Of a DNA stretch of 64,000 bases, positions 7,854 to 17,612 are shown piece after piece. The notes beneath the pieces are model-generated. The model was not told the DNA's origin. It worked only from the letters and a program-made list of their open reading frames with translations, and searched no databases. The DNA is taken from contig NZ_OY762999.1 in NCBI RefSeq assembly GCF_963666665.1, positions 928,501 through 992,500 of the forward strand, in the 5' to 3' direction. This DNA comes from Maridesulfovibrio sp. (lineage in GTDB: Bacteria > Desulfobacterota > Desulfovibrionia > Desulfovibrionales > Desulfovibrionaceae). The translations under genes and the position numbers were made by a program. Numbering within the stretch: position 1 is the stretch's first letter; each line of letters begins with the position of its first letter.

Positions 7854-9847
7854 TAACCTTCTTCCAAAAGCTGTTTCTTGCGTTCTTCCAATTCTGCAAT
7901 TTCTTCTTCAAGTACGGCCATTTTTTCCATCAGCTCGTCAGCCCATGCGCTGGTTTCTGTGTAGCGGGAGTTTAGTTCCACAGCTGCAGCCCCGTCGTTG
8001 TACAGTTCCGGATCATTAAGCTGTTCTTCCATGGTCGCCTGATCTTCGAGAGTCTTTTCAAGGTCCTTTTCAAGCTTCTCGTATTCCGCAGTCTTGGGCT
8101 TGAGTTCCTTGTACAGGGCATTACGGATTTCAGCCTGTTTGCGCTTATCTTCCTTGCTCAGCTTGCGTTTGGCAGACTTGTAGCTGTCGCCGGAATCATC
8201 GGATTCAGTTTTGGCGGTCGGTGCTGCAAGCTTCTCTTTGCGGTAGTTATCGTATTCTTCGAAAGAGAAAAATGTTTCGATACCAGAATCGGTTAAAGCC
8301 CATATCTCGTCAGCAACTTCTCCAAGCAGGTAACGGTCGTGCGCTACAAAGAAAAGCGTGCCGTCGTAGTCTTTCAAGGCCCGGATTAAACCTTCACGGC
8401 TTTCAAGGTCCAGATGGTTTGTAGGTTCGTCAAGAATGAGCAGGTTGGCCCGCGAAAGGAAAAGTGAAGCGAGGATAAGCCTGTTCTTTTCACCACCGGA
8501 AAGAGCGGAAGCCTTGCGTTCAAAATATGTTTCACCAAGCAGAAACAGCCCCAGTACGCTTTTGAGCTGTTCCTCGGTTGTGTCCGGGTCGCAGAGACGG
8601 CGGATTTCAGACAGTGCGGTGGCTTCATCGCGCAATATTTCGCTCTGGTGCTGACTGAAGTAGGCCAAGCTTGTATTCTGCCCGATCTTGGCAAAACCAG
8701 CGTTTGGTTCAAGTGTGCCCATGATTACCTTGAGCAGGGTGGATTTACCGGCACCGTTGGGCGCGGCAAGGGCTACTTTCTTACCCCGGAAAAGCTGGAA
8801 ATTGAGCAGGGGCCATATGGATGGCGGTTTGCCGTCATAGGAAAATTCAAGATCAACCACGTTGATGGCTGCTTTGTCCCCGCGTGAAGTAGGCGGGAGG
8901 CGGAAGCTCAGGGTTCTGCCGGAACGGTTGAGGTCGGCTTCTTCCTGAATCTTGTTCAGCTCCTTGGACATCTTTTCCACTTTCTTGATCTTGGACTGGG
9001 CTTGCGCAGCCTTGCGCGCCTTGACCCGGAAGCGGTTGATGTAGGAGTTCTCAGCCTCGATGCGTGCTGAAAGTTTGGCCACCTCACGGCTGCGCTGCTC
9101 AGCGTTTTCAGCTCGCCATTTAAGAAATTCGGTAAAGTTGCCGCGTCTGACCTGAGGACGTCCGGAGCCGAGAAAAAGCACGTGGGTGCCGACTTTATCC
9201 AGAAAAATACGGTCGTGAGCCACGTATATGACCGCGCCACGGAAGGAGAGCAGGTAGCTTTCCAGCCATTCCACGGCTTCAAGGTCAAGGTGGTTGGTAG
9301 GTTCGTCCAAAAGAAGTAGGTCAGCGCCCTGCAATAGAACACGGCCCAGCTTGGCGCGTTCACGCCAGCCGCCGGAAAGTTCCTTGATCTTGCTGAGCAG
9401 GTCGTGCTCCGAAAAGCCAAGTCCGGTCAGGATGGTACGGGCTTTGTGTTCAGGGTTATATCCGAACTGGTGTTCAAGCTCGGCCTGTTTTTCAGAGAGC
9501 CTTTCCATGTGGGCCTGATCATTCTTCTGCCCGGCTTCTTCCCACTGTTCCCATAGTTTGTTCCATGAAGGAAGGGCGGAAAGTACCCAGCTGAGCAGGG
9601 TGTGTTCAAGGATTTCCCCGGTTAACTCCTGAGCGACATAGCCGAGGCGGGCACCTTTGGAGATAGAGAGTACGCCAGCATCCGGTTCGATCTTTCCGGC
9701 AATAAGCTTGAGCAGGGTGGATTTACCGCAACCGTTCGGTCCGGCTACGGCAAGGCGCATTCCGGCGCTCACTTCAAATGAAAGGTCGCTGAAAAGGTCT
9801 TCTCCGTTATAGGATTTTTCAAGGGATGAAATAGTAATTCTGGGCAT
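7853..9847 (-). CDS. ABC-F family ATPase (ribosome-associated, Uup/EttA-like)
   Basis: This soluble protein of 664 residues has two nucleotide-binding domains and no membrane segment. Domain 1 has GPNGCGKST (near residue 40) and LSGGWRERAKLG; domain 2 has APNGAGKST (near 360) and LSGGEKNRLILA, each followed by LLLDEPTNHLDLE or LILDEPTNHLDLE. A charged linker between domains and a C-terminal coiled coil (last ~100 residues, rich in E, K and L) match ABC-F translation factors that enter the ribosomal E site. Some members protect against ribosome-targeting antibiotics; nothing here indicates resistance. It is transcribed ahead of the Nudix gene. Confidence 0.93.
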   Translation of the reverse strand: MPRITISSLEKSYNGEDLFSDLSFEVSAGMRLAVAGPNGCGKSTLLKLIAGKIEPDAGVLSISKGARLGYVAQELTGEILEHTLLSWVLSALPSWNKLWEQWEEAGQKNDQAHMERLSEKQAELEHQFGYNPEHKARTILTGLGFSEHDLLSKIKELSGGWRERAKLGRVLLQGADLLLLDEPTNHLDLEAVEWLESYLLSFRGAVIYVAHDRIFLDKVGTHVLFLGSGRPQVRRGNFTEFLKWRAENAEQRSREVAKLSARIEAENSYINRFRVKARKAAQAQSKIKKVEKMSKELNKIQEEADLNRSGRTLSFRLPPTSRGDKAAINVVDLEFSYDGKPPSIWPLLNFQLFRGKKVALAAPNGAGKSTLLKVIMGTLEPNAGFAKIGQNTSLAYFSQHQSEILRDEATALSEIRRLCDPDTTEEQLKSVLGLFLLGETYFERKASALSGGEKNRLILASLFLSRANLLILDEPTNHLDLESREGLIRALKDYDGTLFFVAHDRYLLGEVADEIWALTDSGIETFFSFEEYDNYRKEKLAAPTAKTESDDSGDSYKSAKRKLSKEDKRKQAEIRNALYKELKPKTAEYEKLEKDLEKTLEDQATMEEQLNDPELYNDGAAAVELNSRYTETSAWADELMEKMAVLEEEIAELEERKKQLLEEG

Positions 9848-10040
9848 CAGGTCTCCGGTTTAGGGCTATCGGCCCTCTCAAAAAGGCAGAAAATTGAATG
9901 AAATTTATAATAAGATACGCGAAACGCAGGAATATTTGCGTTAGGCGGTCATAAACTGGGTAAGCCCGTCAAATTATATGGATGGCGTATAGAAAGCAAG
10001 TTAAATCAGGTGGCAGGTAGAATTCTAAAGGTAATCATGC

Positions 10041-10778
10041 TTAATAATATTTTTCGATAATTTGGTCGAAAGTGCCTTCGCGGCGTATGATGGACATTCC
10101 TTCAGCGAAGTTGGAAAGGATATAGTTTGCTTCGGGATTGTTTTTAGAAATCATCAGATGGAGAGTTACTTCGTACATGGGAGTCTTCGTGTGGCTGAAT
10201 TCATTTGCCTGATCCGGAAAATTATTTTGTATTTCACGTTTGGCCACTAAGTTGTTGATAGGAAAAAGCTGGATTCTGTTTCGTAATAGCATCTGTAGTG
10301 CTGTTGTATTGTTTTTTATTACTGTTGCAGGAACTCCGTTTCTTTTAAATAGCTCGTAGTGGACAAATCCATTTAAGGTTCCTATGCGATATTTTCGTAG
10401 GTCTTTATATCCGCTAAAATCATACTTGTGCATGTTTTGTTTGGAGTAATAAAGGTAAGTCTTTTCTGTTATCATTGGGACAGAAAAGACAGCAAACTTT
10501 TTGCGTTCGTGTGTCTTAACGTACGGAAAAGTAACAACATCCATATTGTGCTGGATCATCTTTTCACATCTGGGCCAAGGATAAAATTCAAGTGCCGTTT
10601 CTATTCCCACTGCTTTGAATGCGGCTAGTACTATCTCAGTAGTTATTCCCGGTTCAGCAGGATTTGCACTTACGTAAGGAGCCCAGTTCCCAGATATGAG
10701 CTGGAGCTTTTTTGCATAACATGGAACTGATCCTAATATAAAAGAGAGGATGGTTAGTACTGATATAAGTGTGCGCAT
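10041..10778 (-). CDS. Orphan periplasmic amino-acid-type substrate-binding protein
   Basis: The 245-residue product has a signal peptide (hydrophobic segment near residues 4-20, cleavage near CYA-KK) followed by a type II periplasmic binding fold (SBP_bac_3-like): LISGNWAPYVSANPAEPGITTEIVLAAFKAVG, then a WPRCEKM segment common in the variants found in Desulfovibrio and Vibrio. An AGGTGAT Shine-Dalgarno supports the ATG at 10778. There is no permease or ATPase gene nearby, so it may serve a distant transporter or act as a sensor partner. Ligand unknown. Confidence 0.75.
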   Translation of the reverse strand: MRTLISVLTILSFILGSVPCYAKKLQLISGNWAPYVSANPAEPGITTEIVLAAFKAVGIETALEFYPWPRCEKMIQHNMDVVTFPYVKTHERKKFAVFSVPMITEKTYLYYSKQNMHKYDFSGYKDLRKYRIGTLNGFVHYELFKRNGVPATVIKNNTTALQMLLRNRIQLFPINNLVAKREIQNNFPDQANEFSHTKTPMYEVTLHLMISKNNPEANYILSNFAEGMSIIRREGTFDQIIEKYY

Positions 10779-10949
10779 GATATCACCTACGTTTTTTTAA
10801 TATTGCCATGTTTGGGTAGTGATGTCGATGCTGCATTGCGTTTTCAATGCTTAGTTTGTGTGCTGAACGGGCAGGCTGTGCTAGAATATGTTCGATCCAT
10901 TCTAAATTTGATTTTGACCAGATTGTTTAAGGGAGTTATGCACCAATTC

Positions 10950-11210
10950 ATGAGCACATGGTACGTATATCTGCTGCGTTGCAGCGACAATTCCCTTTAC
11001 TGCGGTGTAACTACTGACCCGGAGCGCAGGCTGGAAGAACACAATTCCGGCAAGGGCGCAAAGTACACCCGTTGCCGGTTGCCTGTTAAGTTCGAAGCAT
11101 ATGAAGCCTTTCCTGACAAACGCGCAGCCTACCGCGCTGAGTATGCTGTTAAGCAGAAGAAGGCAGCGCAGAAGGTTGGTTTTTTGCGAGAGCTGGCAAC
11201 GCAAGGGTAA
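10950..11210 (+). CDS. Small GIY-YIG domain protein (UPF0213/YhbQ-like)
   Basis: The product is about 86 residues. The diagnostic WYVYLLRCSDNSLYCGVT at the N-terminus is the GIY-YIG core, followed by DPERRLEEHNSGKGAKYT with the conserved Arg and later a Glu/Ala-rich helix (RAAYRAEYAVKQKK). Single-domain members resemble YhbQ; their cellular substrate is unclear although the fold is nucleolytic. ATG 10950 gives the usual compact length; ATG 10938 is possible, since AGGGAG lies just ahead of it, but the spacing is short. The open frame extends further upstream without family features. Confidence 0.82.
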   Translation: MSTWYVYLLRCSDNSLYCGVTTDPERRLEEHNSGKGAKYTRCRLPVKFEAYEAFPDKRAAYRAEYAVKQKKAAQKVGFLRELATQG

Positions 11211-11252
11211 ATTAAATTTCGTCTTAATGCGCTATTTGCGAAGCATAATAAA

Positions 11253-11320
11253 AGTTTTGGGAGAGTCCAGAGAACCCTTTTTTAAAAGGGTTCTTTGGTC
11301 CCCGAAGGGCCGCCGGAGGC
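11253..11320 (+). repeat. Dispersed palindromic intergenic repeat, copy 2
   Basis: This is the second copy of the element at 7347-7397, inverted relative to it. The central stem AGAACCCTTTT/AAAAGGGTTCT is nearly perfect and is flanked by AGTTTTGG and GCCGCCGGAGGC. It lies between the 3' ends of the convergent GIY-YIG and acetyltransferase genes, where it may also act as a terminator. Confidence 0.6.
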
Positions 11321-11323
11321 TTC

Positions 11324-12016
11324 CTACAAATAATCTTCCGGTTCCTTACACATCGCATCAAATTTCTGAAAAAACTCTCCGAAATGCTTGCCGTCCATGA
11401 GGCCGTGCAGGGCTTCAACTGCCACTGGCATCATTTTTCTTCCGGATTCATTCTCAGTCACATGACCGAACAGGATTCGGGGTACTGAGTCTGTATTGCA
11501 ATTTCCCCAAGGGTTGCTGGCAGAGGTGAAGGCCACGCCGTTAACCACGCTGAAATAGAACAGGTTAGGTTTTTCTCCGCCTGCGGGGGTGAGGGTCGGT
11601 TTTTCGTCTGTGGCCTGACGGGCAACTTCAATGTTAGCTGCTGTTTCGCTGAAATTTTCATCAAAACGGCAGAGGCAGTTGGCGTGCAGGTTGCGTCCTT
11701 TAGGAATGTAGGTGAATGCCGGATGGATTACGTCGTAGATTGCCGGTTTGCCTTCCACAATGCGGGTGCGGAATTCAGGAATATCGTTTGCCGCACGGGT
11801 TGCCAGATAATAGAGTATGGATGAGAGGCGAATTTTGACGGAACCATTGTTCTGTTCTTTACGAAAGTTGAAAAGTTCGGTCACATCCTGCTGTACTGTG
11901 AAACCGTAGCGGCTGGTGCACAGGGATTGAAAAAAGGTAAAGTGTTCAGCTCGTTCCCATGTTTCCATATCCAGAAATTCCATTTTGCTTTTAGTCAGCA
12001 GAGCTTTGTTTATCAT
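11324..12016 (-). CDS. Chloramphenicol acetyltransferase (CatA family)-like protein
   Basis: At 230 residues this matches the trimeric CAT family, which acetylates the 3-hydroxyl of chloramphenicol with acetyl-CoA. The C-terminal catalytic motif is present as ALHGLMDGKH: the classic HHxxxDG has Leu in place of the first His but keeps the catalytic His and the Asp-Gly. An SxxNPWG segment also fits. Many chromosomal homologues of this family have not been shown to confer resistance, so function is open. The upstream region has only a weak Shine-Dalgarno. Confidence 0.8.
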   Translation of the reverse strand: MINKALLTKSKMEFLDMETWERAEHFTFFQSLCTSRYGFTVQQDVTELFNFRKEQNNGSVKIRLSSILYYLATRAANDIPEFRTRIVEGKPAIYDVIHPAFTYIPKGRNLHANCLCRFDENFSETAANIEVARQATDEKPTLTPAGGEKPNLFYFSVVNGVAFTSASNPWGNCNTDSVPRILFGHVTENESGRKMMPVAVEALHGLMDGKHFGEFFQKFDAMCKEPEDYL

Positions 12017-12148
12017 GAGTTTTCTCGTATATATTTTTAAGTTTTAAAATCAAATTTGGGCCAGCTATAACGAATGAAAGGGCAGTCCGTAAACAGTTCA
12101 TTACTTATCTAAAAAAATCACAATCAAGGATTGTCACAGCATGCTGTA

Positions 12149-13840
12149 ATGACATACATATTCAATATGTCGAAACGAGCTTACAATGTAGAACCCGTGA
12201 TGGATCAGGGTAGTGTTGCCGATGTGCGCATCCATATCGACGGCAAGAAATGGCACCTATGGGGGCGTATGGGTGAGGTACGTGAACGCGGTCTTGCTGA
12301 AGCGGTTGCGCCCGGAAAGCTGCCTGTACTTATTGGCGCCGGACTTGGTGTCTGCATAGCAGAATTGTTGAAATCCGGCCCGGTGGCAGTGCTGGATAAT
12401 GATCCTTTGATAGCTGAAACTTCCGGCGCAGCTGAGTTTCTGGAACACCCTCAGGTTACATGGCTGAGTGGTGATCCGGTTCAGGTTCTGGAACAGGTTC
12501 GGCAGTGGCGTTTTGCTAACGGTAACAGCCCGCTGGAACTTGTGAAGATTCCCTTGTACCAGCGACTGGATCGTGACTGGTATCTTGCTATCGGTAATAC
12601 CCTTGAGGATGAAAAGGATTCCGAGCCAGTAGATTTCTGGTCCGAGGTTGCCTATTCGAAATTTCGAAATGAAAAGCCGAAAGTACTATTCTTCTATCGT
12701 AAATATTTCCTGATGGGCGAGATCACTGCCGCGCTTGAGCGTTTGGGTATTGAATTTCGTAGTGTGGATATTGGAACCGGGGACACGGTGCGTGAAGGAT
12801 TTGTGGAAGATCTGCTGCATACAGTTGTTGATTTCAAGCCTGATTTTGCACTGACCGTGAACCATTTTGGTGTGGACCGGGAAGGCAAGCTCACTGATCT
12901 GCTTCTGAAACTAAAACTTCCGCTGGCCTCGTGGTTTGTTGATAATCCGCACCTGATTCTTTACCGCTACTCCGATGTTTTGCCTGATTTGACCGCTATA
13001 TTTACTTATGATGCGGGTAATTTAGAGATTATGAGTGATAAAGGGTTTGAGAATGTATTCTACCTCCCGCTTGCAACGGATGTAGAGCGTTTTAAGCCGG
13101 GGCTTCCGGGACGGGCTGAATGGCGTGCTGATGTTTCTTTTCTCGGTAATTCCATGGTTTATGCGGTGGATGATTATCTGCGGTCCAGTGGACTGGATGC
13201 TGAGTTGGAACAGAGAGTGCCGGAGTTGGCAATAGAGTTTGGCGAGCGGGCGGAGCTTTCCGTTGAAGAGTTTTTGCGTAATTCGCATCCAGAGCTTCTG
13301 GAGAAGATGGAAAATTTAGCCACTGACGAGAATAAACTCTCCTTTGAGGGTTTGATTACATGGGAAGCAACCCGCCGTTACCGTCTTTCCTGCGTACGAG
13401 AATTATTGCCGTTTAATCCCCTTATTGTAGGTGATAATGGCTGGCATGAATTGTTGGAAAAAGGAAACTGGCGTTATCTGCCTTCTTTGGATTATTATAA
13501 TGACCTGCCCGGATTTTATCCCATGTCCAAGGTTGGATTCAATTGTACCAGCAGGCAGATGAAAGGTGCAGTCAATCAAAGGGTTTTTGATGTTCCGGCC
13601 TGCGGCGGATTTGTGCTTACTGATTACCGGGAGCAGATGGAAGCTCTTTTCGAACCGGGCACTGAGATTATTGCCTATAATGAAATTTCGGAAATCGGCC
13701 CGCTGTTGGAAAAATGGCTGGCTGATGATGCTGGGCGGGCTAAGGTTACTGCTGCCGCGCGTAAACGGATTATGGCCGAACATACCTACGAACACAGGCT
13801 TTCCGTTTTGCTGGAAAAAATGCGTCAAACATTTGGGTAG
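12149..13840 (+). CDS. CgeB-like glycosyltransferase (DUF3880 plus glycosyltransferase family 1 C-terminus)
   Basis: The protein of about 560 residues has an N-terminal segment of unknown role, a central DUF3880-like region (KVLFFYRKYFLMGEITAALE near residue 185, LASWFVDNPHLI near 260) and a C-terminal glycosyltransferase part (VFDVPACGGFVLTDYREQ near 475) of the CgeB type. In Desulfovibrio such proteins occur with other glycosyltransferases in surface-glycan or flagellin-modification loci. The start is uncertain: TTG 12131, ATG 12149 and ATG 12167 are in frame and none has an ideal Shine-Dalgarno. The next glycosyltransferase gene begins 10 bases after its stop, so the two are probably one unit. 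Confidence 0.8.
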   Translation: MTYIFNMSKRAYNVEPVMDQGSVADVRIHIDGKKWHLWGRMGEVRERGLAEAVAPGKLPVLIGAGLGVCIAELLKSGPVAVLDNDPLIAETSGAAEFLEHPQVTWLSGDPVQVLEQVRQWRFANGNSPLELVKIPLYQRLDRDWYLAIGNTLEDEKDSEPVDFWSEVAYSKFRNEKPKVLFFYRKYFLMGEITAALERLGIEFRSVDIGTGDTVREGFVEDLLHTVVDFKPDFALTVNHFGVDREGKLTDLLLKLKLPLASWFVDNPHLILYRYSDVLPDLTAIFTYDAGNLEIMSDKGFENVFYLPLATDVERFKPGLPGRAEWRADVSFLGNSMVYAVDDYLRSSGLDAELEQRVPELAIEFGERAELSVEEFLRNSHPELLEKMENLATDENKLSFEGLITWEATRRYRLSCVRELLPFNPLIVGDNGWHELLEKGNWRYLPSLDYYNDLPGFYPMSKVGFNCTSRQMKGAVNQRVFDVPACGGFVLTDYREQMEALFEPGTEIIAYNEISEIGPLLEKWLADDAGRAKVTAAARKRIMAEHTYEHRLSVLLEKMRQTFG

Positions 13841-13849
13841 GAAAGGATT

Positions 13850-15502
13850 ATGTCAGGTAAATTCTGGGGATTTTTGGACACTGCTTCCCGCTACAGGCTT
13901 CTGGTTTCCGGGCATGGCAAGCCTCATCTTATGGAAACCGCAAACCGTATCATCAACAGTGCCGAGAGCAGTCGCGAGAAAAGTGCGCTTATTGATCTGG
14001 GTGTGGATATGTTTCTTGCTGCATGGGAAGTCAGCCCCTTGGACGGGCAGCTTGCATCCAACCTGCTGGCCATAAATAAGCAGCTGAACTTTCTGCCGGC
14101 GCCGTTGGTGGAGAGTATGTCGCTGATTGCCTCAAATAGTGCCATTCCAGAGAATCTGGGCTACCTGCAACGGCTTATCGCTAAAGATGATAAGGATAAG
14201 CTGCTCGATTATCTTTCCAAGCAGACTGAGCGCGAGCCGGAAAATTTTTTCTGGCTGTCCCATCTGCTCGATCTGGCATTTTTTCTCGGCAGACATGAGG
14301 TTGCCAGTGCCGCCCTTGCCCGTGACTGGCCTACATCAATGAATATGGTGCTTAATAAATATGCCGGGGACATTGCTTTCTGCTCCGGGGATTATGAGCA
14401 GGCTGAAGCTATTTATTCCGATGTTTCTGAGGGTGCATTAATTTTGGGCGAGAATTTGTTACGGCTTGCCGAGAGCGTAGATCGTATGGGCAGGCGAGAT
14501 GAAGCAATGATTCTTTGGCGGGATCGCATGACTGCCCGTCCGTGGCAGGTTAATACATGGTTTAAGGTTTATGATCGATTGTTAGGTAGTGGCGGTTCGA
14601 AACTGCTTGATGGTTTGGTTGCAGTTTGTCTGTATACCTTTAACAAAGCGGATGACTTTGACGAGACTCTCAAGTCGCTGGCGCTGTCGCCGCTTGATAA
14701 TGTGCATATCTTCGCGCTTGATAACGGAAGTTCTGATCATACTTCCGAAGTAATAAGTCGCTGGAAATCGCAACTTGGTGATCGCTTCAGCCGTATAGAC
14801 CTGCCGGTTAATGTAGGAGCTCCTGCTGCACGTAACTGGCTTAAAAATATGAATGAGCTTAAGCTTTACGACTATGTTGCCTACCTTGATGACGATGCCT
14901 TTATTCCGGCGGATTGGCAGGCCCAGTTCAGTGCGGCGGTGGAGTCCTACCCAGAAGCAGGTGTATGGGGCTGCAAGGTGGTGAATGAAGATCAGCAGGA
15001 AGTTATCCAGCATGCGGACTTGCATCTTCGGGAGACTCCTGCAGGGTTTGAAGATGTGGTCCGCAGTTTTGAGTTTGCTTATCTTGATCCATACAATCAG
15101 GACCTTGATTACGGGCAGTTTGATTATTGCCGTCCCTGCGTTTCCGTTACCGGATGCTTCCATCTTTTCAGACAGAATATTTTGAGCCAGAGTGGTGATT
15201 TTGATTTGCGCTATTCTCCTACCCAGTATGATGACCTCGATCATGACTTGATGCTTGCCAAGGCAGGAAAAACTGCGGTGTATCAGGGTAAACTCAAAGT
15301 TCAGCATAAACGTAAGTCCGGTTCTGCCGTATCAATCAGCCGGTCCGCCCGCGGCAGCGGGGCAGGTAATGTGTTGAAGCTTGAATCAAAATATGAAGCT
15401 AGGGATGTAGCGGCGATTATTAAGCGTGATATTGAGCGGTTGGAAAATGATTTCACCGGGAAGGCCCTCAAAGTAGGGCATGTGATGAAGGAAGTAGAGT
15501 AG
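13850..15502 (+). CDS. Family 2 glycosyltransferase with N-terminal helical repeat region
   Basis: The first ~245 residues look alpha-helical and TPR-like. A GT2 catalytic domain follows: VAVCLYTFNKADDF, IFALDNGSSDHTSE, NVGAPAARNWL, then the metal-binding YLDDDAFIP. The GT-A fold uses a nucleotide-activated sugar, but donor and acceptor cannot be read. It sits 10 bases after the CgeB-like gene and likely works on the same glycan, a surface polysaccharide or glycoprotein. No membrane segment is evident, so it should act in the cytoplasm. Confidence 0.87.
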   Translation: MSGKFWGFLDTASRYRLLVSGHGKPHLMETANRIINSAESSREKSALIDLGVDMFLAAWEVSPLDGQLASNLLAINKQLNFLPAPLVESMSLIASNSAIPENLGYLQRLIAKDDKDKLLDYLSKQTEREPENFFWLSHLLDLAFFLGRHEVASAALARDWPTSMNMVLNKYAGDIAFCSGDYEQAEAIYSDVSEGALILGENLLRLAESVDRMGRRDEAMILWRDRMTARPWQVNTWFKVYDRLLGSGGSKLLDGLVAVCLYTFNKADDFDETLKSLALSPLDNVHIFALDNGSSDHTSEVISRWKSQLGDRFSRIDLPVNVGAPAARNWLKNMNELKLYDYVAYLDDDAFIPADWQAQFSAAVESYPEAGVWGCKVVNEDQQEVIQHADLHLRETPAGFEDVVRSFEFAYLDPYNQDLDYGQFDYCRPCVSVTGCFHLFRQNILSQSGDFDLRYSPTQYDDLDHDLMLAKAGKTAVYQGKLKVQHKRKSGSAVSISRSARGSGAGNVLKLESKYEARDVAAIIKRDIERLENDFTGKALKVGHVMKEVE

Positions 15503-15570
15503 TTAACTAAGCTCGTTGTTGTACCTGCAATAATCTGTTAGAGTTTTCCAAACCCTAGAAGGAGTGGAAA

Positions 15571-15798
15571 ATGAAAAATATTTTAATTGCGGGCTTATTG
15601 TGTGTTGGTCTCTTCGTATTCGTTGGTTGTGGATCAAAACATCATACCATTACCAGAACTGATGGTTCTACTGCGGTAAGTGTAGGTGCGCCTCAATTTG
15701 ATAAGGACTCAAATACCTATACTTATGAGAATCTTGATGGTCAGCAGACAACAATAAAACGTGAAGATGTGCAGCAGATAGAAGAAAATAAGAAATAG
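15571..15798 (+). CDS. YgdI/YgdR-type small lipoprotein
   Basis: This 75-residue product has a signal peptide ending in a lipobox (VFVGC; Cys about residue 20) and then the compact SH3-like module of the YgdI/YgdR family: HTITRTDGSTAV, DKDSNTYTYENLDGQ and a terminal EDVQQIEE. Members are outer-membrane-anchored lipoproteins of unknown function. An AAGGAG Shine-Dalgarno is well placed. It stands alone between the glycosyltransferases and a chemoreceptor. Confidence 0.85.
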   Translation: MKNILIAGLLCVGLFVFVGCGSKHHTITRTDGSTAVSVGAPQFDKDSNTYTYENLDGQQTTIKREDVQQIEENKK

Positions 15799-15813
15799 AT
15801 TTGTTAGCTGAGT

Positions 15814-15855
15814 AAGCCGGGATCTCACGTTGAATGAGTTCCCGGCTTTATTTTA
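15814..15855. terminator. Bidirectional terminator between lipoprotein and chemoreceptor genes
   Basis: AAGCCGGGA (15814-15822) pairs with TCCCGGCTT (15840-15848), followed by a T-rich stretch. It lies between two convergent genes and probably serves both. Confidence 0.75.
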
Positions 15856-17391
15856 TGCCTCTTGAGTTTGCATCTTGTTCATGAATTCTTCAAGGTCGGT
15901 TGCGAGGGACGTCAATTCCGACACTGCACTGGAAACCATGTCCATTGAATCTGAAGTCTGTGTTGCGATATTGTTCACCATATCGATTGCATTTGTAACT
16001 TCTTCACTGGCAGCTGACTGCTGTTCTGCTGCCGTTGCTATCCCTTCCACTTGTCCAGCTGTTATTTTCGATATTTCAAGTATCTGTTTGAGTGCTGTGT
16101 CAGCTTTGCCGCACATTTCTGTGGCCTGCTGAATACTGTGCAGGGTGTCTTCTGTGGCAGATGTGCTTTTCTGTGAACTGTTCTGAATAGCGCTTATGTA
16201 TTCACCGACTTCTTTGGTAGCGTGCATGGTGTTTTCAGCCAGTTTTCTGATCTCGTCGGCTACTACAGAAAAACCTCTTCCTGCTTCCCCGGCTCTGGCT
16301 GCTTCAATGGCGGCGTTAAGGGCAAGAAGGTTGGTTTGGTCGGCAATGTCGGAGATAACCTGCATGATGGTTGTTATTCCGTTGCTGTGGGTTTTAAGGG
16401 TGCCCATTTCCTGTTTGAGGTTGCCGGCTTTCATATTTACTTCTTCCATAACTTCGATGACATTTTCAACAAGACCTGACCCTTCGCTGGCTGTTTCCTG
16501 AGTCTGGCGGGCCATGCGTGCTGCATCACTGGAATTTCTGGATACTTCAAGGATTGATGCGTTCATCTGTTCCATGGAAGTTGCCACTTCTTCTGTTCTG
16601 GCCCGCTGGTCATGGATTCCCTTGCTGGAGTTTTGGATTTCAGAACTGATTTCATCTGAAGTGCCTGCAAGCTGTTCTGATATTTTCGTGGCGTCGGTCA
16701 CTCCCTTGGCAATTTTTTTATTTTGGGCAGTGATGAAATCTTCTTTAAGCTTGATGTTTGTGAAGTCCATGATGGTGGTAAAACCGCCGAGGAGATTTCC
16801 TCTGGCATCGTAAATTGGTGAGGAAGCGACAGAAATATATTTTGTTGTACCTTTGCGCCCGTCAACTTGGCCTTTTACAAAGAGTTTCTTTTTTTCTTCC
16901 ATGCATCTTTCGGATACAGTTTCCTGTTTTTTGCCGTAAAAGAAAGTAGAGAAGTCCTGCCCAATGTATTTGTTTGTCTCTCCATCTTCTTCAATTAATT
17001 TTATAATGCTTTCATTAATCCAACTGATGTTGCCATTAGGATCAACGACTACCATAGGGGTCATTATATTTTTGAGCATGGATTCGCTCATGCCTACTTT
17101 TTCGTTCAGGATGTTATTAAGCCCTTCAATTGCAGTTGACAGGATGCCAATCTCAGCCATGAAGTTGTGATGCGGAATGGGCGTGTAATCTGCTTTGGAA
17201 ATTCTTTCGACTTCACAGATAAGTATCTTGATAGGTGAGATAATTCTACGTTGTATAATAAAACCAAGGGCGAGCAATGATACAATTGAAACAGAAACAA
17301 TAATGATTGCTGCTTCATTCTGGATAAAAAAAAGTCCTATGGCAAGTAAGATAGCAATTGTTGCAATGGATGCATACAGGCGTACGGTCAT
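15853..17391 (-). CDS. Methyl-accepting chemotaxis protein with cytoplasmic PAS domain
   Basis: The 512-residue protein starts with two closely spaced membrane helices (about residues 5-22 and 27-46) and almost no periplasmic loop, then a HAMP-like stretch, a PAS domain (about 105-215, with MTPMVVVDPNGNISWIN and a PAC-like ending) and a long signalling coiled coil. The hairpin tip IADQTNLLALNAAIEAARAG and GRGFSVVADEIRKLAENT are highly conserved and bind CheA/CheW. The design suggests sensing of an internal cue such as redox or energy state. It lacks a C-terminal CheR-docking pentapeptide. GGAGG precedes the ATG. Confidence 0.93.
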   Translation of the reverse strand: MTVRLYASIATIAILLAIGLFFIQNEAAIIIVSVSIVSLLALGFIIQRRIISPIKILICEVERISKADYTPIPHHNFMAEIGILSTAIEGLNNILNEKVGMSESMLKNIMTPMVVVDPNGNISWINESIIKLIEEDGETNKYIGQDFSTFFYGKKQETVSERCMEEKKKLFVKGQVDGRKGTTKYISVASSPIYDARGNLLGGFTTIMDFTNIKLKEDFITAQNKKIAKGVTDATKISEQLAGTSDEISSEIQNSSKGIHDQRARTEEVATSMEQMNASILEVSRNSSDAARMARQTQETASEGSGLVENVIEVMEEVNMKAGNLKQEMGTLKTHSNGITTIMQVISDIADQTNLLALNAAIEAARAGEAGRGFSVVADEIRKLAENTMHATKEVGEYISAIQNSSQKSTSATEDTLHSIQQATEMCGKADTALKQILEISKITAGQVEGIATAAEQQSAASEEVTNAIDMVNNIATQTSDSMDMVSSAVSELTSLATDLEEFMNKMQTQEA

Positions 17392-17612
17392 TTAGGCCTC
17401 CAGTTCTATGATAGAAATGCTGAAAGAACGAAAGCATGTTTGATGCCATGTGTTTGTTTATATACTGTAACAAGTGATGGAGTGTTTTTGGGTTGGTTTT
17501 TGGTAGCTGTAAATGAGTCATATTAGCACAGTGTTGACTGAGAATTAGGATATGAAGAGATTTATTCGAAGTCTTTTTAGTATATTAAGTTGTGTGTCAT
17601 AATTTCTTAAGC

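Noticed and set aside
11324..12016. CatA-like protein as an acquired resistance gene
   Set aside because: No mobile element flanks it, codon use is ordinary, and many chromosomal relatives have not been linked to resistance.
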